From Prado023 sp963798745 (GTDB lineage Bacteria > Actinomycetota > Actinomycetes > S36-B12 > CAIYMF01), in assembly GCA_963798745.1 (NCBI GenBank), contig CAWCUF010000004.1, positions 1 to 64,000 of the forward strand: a DNA stretch of 64,000 nt, written 5' to 3'. Positions within the stretch are counted from its first letter, which is position 1, and every line of letters begins with the position of its first letter. Of this stretch, positions 62,501 to 64,000 are shown piece after piece. Below the pieces are notes generated by a model, which saw only the letters and a program-made list of their open reading frames with translations, ran no database searches and was not told where the DNA came from. Both the position numbers and the translations under genes were made by a program.

Positions 62501-64000
62501 CTGCCGGCGGCGCACCTCGAACCGGTGGCCGATCCGCTGGGCGACCTCATCTCGCGGTTCACACGGACGCACGGACCCTTCACCACCGCGGACGTCGTGG
62601 CGGAGGTCGGTCTGCCGCCGGCCGTCGTGGCACAGCGCCTGGGCAGCAGCCGGGTTGCCGGACGCATCGTGGAAGGTTGGTTCGTACCCGACGCGCCCGG
62701 CCCCCAGTGGTGTCATCCTGACGTCCTTCGGCTGATCAAGCGCCGCTCCGTGGCCCTGCTGCGCAAGCAGATCGAGCCCGTGAGCCCAGCCGCGCTGGCG
62801 GCCTTCCTGCCCCGCTGGCAGAACGTCGTGCCGGTGGCGCGGATCCGGCTGCGCGGTGCGGAAGGGGTCCTGCAGGCGATCGCAGCGATGGCCGGACTCC
62901 CCGTGCCGGCGTCGGCCCTCGAGGACTCGATCCTGCCCAGTCGGGTGCCCGGCTACGCCCCCGCGATGCTCGACGAGCTGACTGCGGCGGCGGAGGTGCT
63001 GTGGACCGGCAACGCTGCCCTGCCCGGCGGCGACGGCTGGATCGCGTTGGCGCCCGCGGAGGTGGGCTTCCTGCTCCCGCGAGGCGCCGAGCCACCCGAG
63101 GGCACCGTGATGGCCGAGCTGCTGGCGATGCTGCGCTCAGGAGGTGGCTGGTTCCTGCGCGACCTCGTCGCCCGGCTCGCGGCCAACGCCACCGAGCAAG
63201 CACCCGATCGGAACGCCGCCGGGAGCGCGCTCGTGGACCTGCTCTGGGGCGGACTGGTCAGCAATGACACCGTGGAACCGGTGCGGGCGATGGCGGCCCG
63301 GACATCGAGCCGGCGCGGCTCCCGACCGGGTGGGCACCGCCCTCGCAGGCCCGCGCGGCCGCCGCGGGGACGCTACGCCGACCTGTGGCACGGCGATGCT
63401 GGACAGGCATTGGCCATCGGCCAGCACGGGGCTGGGCTCTCACGGCCAGCGACCGGACCGAGCCCGGCACTGGGCCACCCAGCGACGCCGCAGCGTGCGA
63501 GTCCGCGACCTGCGGGCGCACCCGAGTTGCCTGGGCGATGGTTCGCGCTGCCGACTGAGCTGCCGGCCCCCGAGGTCCTCGCCGTGGCACGAGCCGAAGC
63601 CCACCTGGACCGACTGGGCATCGTCACCCGCGGCGCGGTGGCGGCTGCTGGGGAGCCCGGCGGGTTCGCAGCGGCCTACCGGACGCTGGCAATGATGGAG
63701 GAGCGCGGCCGGGTCCAGCGCGTGTACGCCGTGGAGGGCCTGGGTGCGGCCCAGTTCGCACTGCCCGGAGTGGTGGACGAGGTACGGACCCTGGAACGCA
63801 ACCTCGTTGACGAGGCCCCGGCGCCCCTCGTCCTGGCCACGACGGACCCCGCGAACCCGTACGGAGCAGCCCTGGAGTGGCCTGCCAGTGACTGGGCCGG
63901 CGGACCCGGAACCCCGCACCGGCCAGCGCGGGCAGCCGGGTGCCACGTTGTCCTGATGGCGGGCAGACCAGTGCTCTACGTGGAGCGCGGCGGGCGCAGC
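59516..64000 (+). CDS. lhr: Lhr-type large ATP-dependent helicase, truncated by the window edge
   Basis: The frame stays open for 1,495 codons to the last base of the window. Visible motifs are TPIQAGAWPRIQAG (Q motif), LAVAPTGSGKTLAAFLSAID (Walker A), TTPESLFLLLTS, VIVDEVHAIAGSKRGAHLAVSL (DEVH), GLSATVRPP and QRVGRAGHQVGATSVG (motif VI). The long C-terminal Lhr region follows (FLYEGDSPLAERRA, LLWGGLVSNDTVEPVRA and near the end VLYVERGGRS). Lhr translocates on single-stranded DNA and unwinds RNA:DNA hybrids; the mycobacterial gene is damage-inducible. A GTG at 59507, six bases after GAAGAT, is an alternative leaderless start. Only the last part of the C-terminus is missing. Confidence 0.9.
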   Translation, partial: MAAFSEPTRRWFAASFQAPTPIQAGAWPRIQAGSDVLAVAPTGSGKTLAAFLSAIDRCLQPREAAGVRVLYVSPLKALAVDVERNLRAPLAGIATHCALLGRPEPRVTVGLRTGDTPAAERRSMARRPPDILITTPESLFLLLTSATRSILADVETVIVDEVHAIAGSKRGAHLAVSLARLDHLAGRRVPRIGLSATVRPPEVAARFLGGDHPVEVVAAGAAKQWELTVEVPVEDMGELGAAPAPDGSPTASIWPHVEARMVDLIEAHSSTIVFANSRRLAERLTARINEIHAERAEVAGAAESRADAGTGAPAAPARVAGRAPAEVMAQAGATTGAPAVLARAHHGSVSKEQRALIEDDLKRGRLRAVVATSSLELGIDMGAVDLVIQVESPPSVASGLQRVGRAGHQVGATSVGVVLPKYRSDLLTSTVVVQRMQTGQIEELRIPTNPLDVAAQQIVAAVAMDDWSVPDLLGLLRSTAAFAELTPAVYESVVDMLAGRYPSDAFAELRPRIVWDRTQDLLSARPGAQRLAVTSGGTIPDRGLFGVYIRGGGGRVGELDEEMVYESRVGDTFALGASSWRIVDIGHDRVDVVPAPGAPGRLPFWRGDALGRPAELGRAIGAFTRALAEDSPATTATRLTDLGLDRWAGENLVSYIREQGAVSRVPTDRTIVVERTRDELGDWRLTVLSPFGARVHAPWALLARERLAQRFGVDAAVLHGDDGLVARLPDLPEDDWLADATAALFPEPDLIEAEVTRLIGGSALFAARFRECASRALLLPRPRPGRRAPLWQQRQRSAQLLQIAAEHPTFPIVLEAVRECVRDVYDLPALVELMTSVSQRRIAVVEVSPETASPFARSLLFGYVSEFLYEGDSPLAERRAAALTLDPTLLGELLGQTDLRDLLEPEAIAAVVAQIQHLTEERRARRPEDAADLLRILGPLTEAAAAARGVPAGWLADLEAQRRVIRTRMAGEDVWAVVEDAARLRDGLGAPLPAGLPAAHLEPVADPLGDLISRFTRTHGPFTTADVVAEVGLPPAVVAQRLGSSRVAGRIVEGWFVPDAPGPQWCHPDVLRLIKRRSVALLRKQIEPVSPAALAAFLPRWQNVVPVARIRLRGAEGVLQAIAAMAGLPVPASALEDSILPSRVPGYAPAMLDELTAAAEVLWTGNAALPGGDGWIALAPAEVGFLLPRGAEPPEGTVMAELLAMLRSGGGWFLRDLVARLAANATEQAPDRNAAGSALVDLLWGGLVSNDTVEPVRAMAARTSSRRGSRPGGHRPRRPARPPRGRYADLWHGDAGQALAIGQHGAGLSRPATGPSPALGHPATPQRASPRPAGAPELPGRWFALPTELPAPEVLAVARAEAHLDRLGIVTRGAVAAAGEPGGFAAAYRTLAMMEERGRVQRVYAVEGLGAAQFALPGVVDEVRTLERNLVDEAPAPLVLATTDPANPYGAALEWPASDWAGGPGTPHRPARAAGCHVVLMAGRPVLYVERGGRS

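Overview
The window is chromosomal DNA from a high-GC actinobacterium. The evidence is strong third-position G/C bias throughout, core gene orders shared with Mycobacterium and Streptomyces (recA-recX, miaB-miaA-dapF-hflX, nrdR and a LysM gene divergent from lexA, DUF3046 beside recA, sigA near a ParE-like topoisomerase gene), a DUF222/HNH (13E12-type) gene, a SAM-IV riboswitch, and many start codons placed 6 to 9 bases after a TANNNT hexamer, as in leaderless actinobacterial transcripts. The genus could not be decided. No rRNA, tRNA or CRISPR array was found.

Layout. 1-6.2 kb is accessory: a secreted DUF1906/SH3 protein, the frameshifted 3' end of an IS630-type transposase, a secreted HAF-repeat protein with a recently duplicated repeat block, and an HNH endonuclease gene whose start codon sits inside a perfect LexA box. 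6.2-8.9 kb holds a three-gene PRC-barrel operon that includes an unlisted 43-residue membrane protein, and a cation/proton antiporter. 8.9-12.4 kb is a compact biosynthetic operon: type III polyketide synthase, ICMT-type methyltransferase, FAD oxidoreductase and UbiA prenyltransferase, probably making a methylated, oxidised and prenylated phenolic lipid or quinone. 12.4-20.5 kb has paired ArsA-like ATPases, a cyclic 2,3-diphosphoglycerate synthetase-like GTPase, a secreted peptidoglycan-binding protein, a lactate permease and a quinone oxidoreductase. 20.5-27.3 kb has small membrane and Cys-rich proteins, YihY, ferredoxin-NADP reductase, a carbonic anhydrase, the ParE-like topoisomerase and small conserved proteins. 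27.3-38.8 kb has HrpA helicase, GuaB1, an orphan PilB/GspE ATPase, SigA, a universal stress protein and MetY under a SAM-IV riboswitch. 38.9-50.5 kb has DUF4192, a Gre factor, an SDR, a proline-rich membrane protein, nrdR-nrdJ, the LysM/lexA pair, DUF2252 and a peroxiredoxin. 50.5-64 kb is dinG-like helicase, hflX, dapF, miaA, miaB, recX, recA, DUF3046 and the Lhr helicase, which runs off the right edge.

How it works together. A LexA regulon can be read directly: lexA, the divergent LysM cell-division gene, recA and the HNH gene carry SOS boxes. DnaA-box-like elements (AACCTGTGGATGAC and close variants) lie before nrdR-nrdJ and before recA, suggesting common replication-linked control of dNTP supply and repair. 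The most distinctive metabolic system is the type III PKS/prenyltransferase operon.
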